In this document: positions 61,265 through 64,000 of the stretch, in pieces
How positions within the stretch are numbered: the first letter of the stretch is position 1
How the letters are laid out: each line of letters opens with the position of its first letter
Source of the DNA: Mucor racemosus
Lineage: Eukaryota; Mucoromycota; Mucoromycetes; Mucorales; Mucoraceae
Length of the DNA stretch: 64,000 nt
Assembly (NCBI GenBank): GCA_027405735.1
Contig: JAPEHQ010000005.1
Span: 1,488,001-1,552,000 of the forward strand
Direction: 5' to 3'
Notes under the pieces: generated by a model
Told to the model about the DNA's origin: nothing
Seen by the model: only the letters and a program-made list of their open reading frames with translations
Databases searched by the model: none
Program-made: the position numbers and the translations under genes

Positions 61265-62019
61265 ACTATTGCTGCAGTGGAATTACATACTAAAAACGCT
61301 CGATAATAATAAAATAACCGAATTTCCAAGTGTCGCTCATAAAATATGATGTCACTTGAAATGTGAACAACAATAATGAACAAACGCTTCAATTGGACAC
61401 AATAACAAACACATGCTAAAACTATGAAATACCTTTTTTGAACCATACATGTCGTGTAGATGATACAGTAGCATCCTTGATAACGGTGCAATAAATTGTA
61501 CAAATGACATACATACATTCATACATCATATCATAACAGGATTCTATCCAAGTCAATAATGATATTAAACAAAGATATCAATATAGTCAACCACTCATCT
61601 ATACTGAAGTTGCACTATCAATATAAATAAGATTCAATCATATATAAAATTACCTCTTAATTCAAGGTTATATAAAATAGATATAACAATAATAAACAAC
61701 CATTTCCCAAAAGAAGGTCGATATTGTCACACTTGACATCAATCCCTTATTATGGTCAATGGTCAATGGTCTACATGATTTACCCTTTAAAATATAAAAT
61801 CAATAATAGCAATGTACTCAAAACTAGAAGATTACTACATATAAATCCATTCAAGTCTTCTGATGATACCCAAGTTCTCCATATTAGTATAAATACCCTC
61901 ATACTTTTTCAATTATTCTAAACTTTCAGAAATCTTTTGTAAAAAAACTTTAGCTGATTATAATTGTATTCCTACAGCTTTTATTTTTATTTTAGTAAAC
62001 AACATCGTTATTTACTGCA
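61265..62019. other. Sequence interrupting family B, with a family A scrap
   Basis: This segment separates two family B blocks that are adjacent at 16940-17040. Around 61720-61790 it contains a short match to the left end of copy A1 (CACACTTGA, TATGGTCAATG and CATGATTTAC order, cf. 17455-17505). The rest is unassigned. Confidence 0.45.
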
Positions 62020-62795
62020 ATTGCAATGGGAGGAGCTCATTCGGGTTCATATTCGGCGAGAAATTATGAGCTCACTGACCTTTTTAGTAGGCATAAATCG
62101 TAGGTAACCAGGTAGCCAACTTGTTTTTTAAACTTACCAAATGCACAATAACCCTTGGTAGCTGCAGCTGGTATCCGAAATGCTTGTAGCAACTATTCAT
62201 ATCTATATCCATGAAAAAAATTGGCAATTTATTTGGATAAGTATTCATAGAGATTGTGTATTATTTAAATTATTTTCAATAAGAATGCGCAGTACGTATA
62301 AAAAAGCTATTGTAGGTGCACTTTGGCAATGGTTGTTTTCTTGACGCACAATAGGAGGCTGTGCACGTTGCTCTTTGAGATTAACATGTCAAAGATGTAT
62401 CCCTAGTCCCTACACTCGTGTGAAGTTGGAAGTTAATAGGATTAAAATTCGCTAAGATAGGGTTTTTGTTGTCGATTTTTTACGATTGTAAAAAGTAGGT
62501 TTTAGATGGTTTTTAAATGGTTTTCGAATATTTTCGCACAATATTGAATCAAACTACGTAAAACTTCCAAAGAAAATGTATCTTCGCTATATAAGTCATT
62601 GATATATTTCAGAAAATAGAAATATCAATATCAAAATAGATAATTGCTGCACTGGCCAAACATTGATAACCAAAATTGACCAAGGTTGACGACCTAAAAT
62701 TAATTATACACTACTGTATAAAAAATTGAGCACCTAAGTCGAGGTATATATTAATTTTTTGCATTCATAATAAGATAGATCCTGAAATAATCTCG
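62020..62795 (+). repeat. Family B repeat, copy B3
   Basis: Matches 22990-23900 of copy B1 without the 363-bp MITE. Shared blocks are AACTTGTT, ATATCTATATCC (cf. 23475-23490), AATAGGATTAAAATT and GAGGTA. It supplies the empty-site sequence for the MITE at 23108. Ends are approximate. Confidence 0.65.
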
Positions 62796-63194
62796 AAAGG
62801 GTCGATATAAAGAATCTTGCTAAAATAATATACTTTTATTGATTGACAATATACAGTGTACCGTATACAGTATCCAGACACTATTATGGGAAAAATATAA
62901 ATACAACATGATACATGACATCATGAAAATAATGTAATTTTTAACATTATTTAACTAGGAAAATTATGATAACATTAAAATTATGTAAATAAATGATATT
63001 ATTTTAAATACTACATTTACGTATTATATTTACGTTCATACAGTATTAATTAATGTTAACATGGATTTTTTACATTATTTTTTCCGTAGTGCGTCATTTC
63101 ATACAAAAATAATTGATCTCAATTTGTGCCTGAATCTTGCTCCATACCATAAGGACTGAATTCCAATCAGATCCCAACAAACATAACGAGGAAA
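62796..63194. other. Unassigned AT-rich sequence left of copy A4
   Basis: No gene or repeat recognised; short TACAGT/ACTGTA motifs occur near 62850-62880. Confidence 0.35.
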
Positions 63195-64000
63195 GTCTAT
63201 ATTGCCACTACAGCCAACCTGTGCTGCACAAGATAATTTTGTTGTGCTTAGCAGGTGGGCTGCACACTGTAGCCTGAGCTGTTGTGCCCACTGAATATAG
63301 CTAAAAAGATAACAACAAGATGCACATGGGCACAACAAAAGAAACTGCATACAGTATGAGCACAACAAAAAGCCTGTATGTGCAAGATTATAGATTCTGT
63401 CCGTGTGTATGACATTAATCCCATGTATGCATAATAGTGGAATTGCCCATAAGCATATCATTATCCCATGTGTGCATAATAATAAAGTCTGACCATGAGC
63501 ATAATGAGCTGATCGTATGGGCACATATTGGTTTGTAAATGAGCATCGTGCCGTTCTCAAAATTTCATTGCATTTTTTACGGGAATGGGTTTTTAAATTA
63601 CATTTGCTTTTATGAATACGGATTATAGATAATACAATTCAATACATTGTTGATGTGGAGCAACACATGCAAAAGCCAATATATTTACGATTATCATCAT
63701 CATTTGTAAATATGTTTATATCTATTATAATGTTTAAAGCAACAATGGTTTTTACTCGAGCAAAAACTTAAATAACACTTGCTGCTTAAATTTATATGCA
63801 AGCCAAATCTAAGATTGTAGATGTTGCTTTATTACACGTAAAACTTAAACAAATCAACCTTGTTTAAACTTACTATTTTAGTTTACGATTGCCAGCTGTA
63901 AAAAGATTTGTTTTCAAATATAGCTACAATCATAACTATTATGATGGCTATTAAGCAAGACATTATATTACTCTTTTTTTTTTTTGTGTGTTTCTATATC
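63195..64000 (-). repeat. Family A repeat, copy A4 (truncated by the window end)
   Basis: Same orientation as A1; it matches 17515-18270 from the GCTGCACAAGAT block onward and includes the minisatellite (63320-63560). It starts at the same internal point where A2 ends, next to the GGTTGGC.GTA motif. The dynein-like part, if present, lies beyond the window. Confidence 0.72.

Noticed and set aside
63099..63560. 153-codon reverse-strand frame, with related frames at 37638-37898, 42357-42684 and 17509-17754
   Set aside because: They run through the family A minisatellite, and the repetitive LLLCT-type peptide is explained by the ~48-bp DNA repeat. The frames differ between copies and show no domain.

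Overview
The window is nuclear DNA of a filamentous fungus. Genes carry many short GT-AG introns (mostly 45-160 bp), often with long T or A runs beside the splice sites, in AT-rich DNA. Gene content (DDB1, TBC1D5-like Rab-GAP, Ase1/PRC1, Oct1, Pan1, ERT1, Mga2/Spt23, eIF3j) and gene structure suggest an early-diverging lineage, probably Mucoromycota; that placement is inference. Exon models were built by hand from frame and splice signals.

Layout. 1-16.0 kb is a gene block: the 5' part of a PAN1-like gene (-), mitochondrial intermediate peptidase (+), a TBC1D5-like Rab-GAP (+), an Ase1/PRC1/MAP65 microtubule bundler (-) and a full DDB1 (-). 16-25.6 kb is repeat-rich and without genes. 25.6-31.1 kb holds a Sel1-repeat gene (-) and a Mga2/Spt23-like IPT-ankyrin transcription factor (-). 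31.1-44.9 kb is again repeats and unassigned AT-rich sequence. 44.9-59.2 kb is a second gene block: cytosolic-type aspartate aminotransferase (+), a Pcl-type cyclin (-), dihydroxyacetone kinase (+), an ERT1/RDS2-type zinc-cluster PAS factor (-), an uncharacterised coiled-coil protein (-) and eIF3j (-). 59.2-64 kb is repeats to the window end.

The repeat regions have a readable history. Family A (about 2.7-3.3 kb, four copies, both orientations) carries decayed, intron-flanked exons that look like the last WD repeats of dynein intermediate chain, plus a degenerate ~48-bp minisatellite. Family B (several copies) holds a stretch that stays open and protein-similar between copies. Into these have inserted two nearly identical 363-bp hAT-like MITEs, two 70-74-bp mini-MITEs with 8-bp target duplications, and two solo LTRs. 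A separate 505-bp pogo-type MITE with TA duplications sits at 21.9 kb. For most insertions a paralogous copy in this same window supplies the empty site.

The genes are mostly housekeeping functions with no operon-like logic. The one suggestive neighbourhood is dihydroxyacetone kinase (glycerol/DHA carbon entry) tail to tail with an ERT1-type regulator whose family controls gluconeogenic carbon use.
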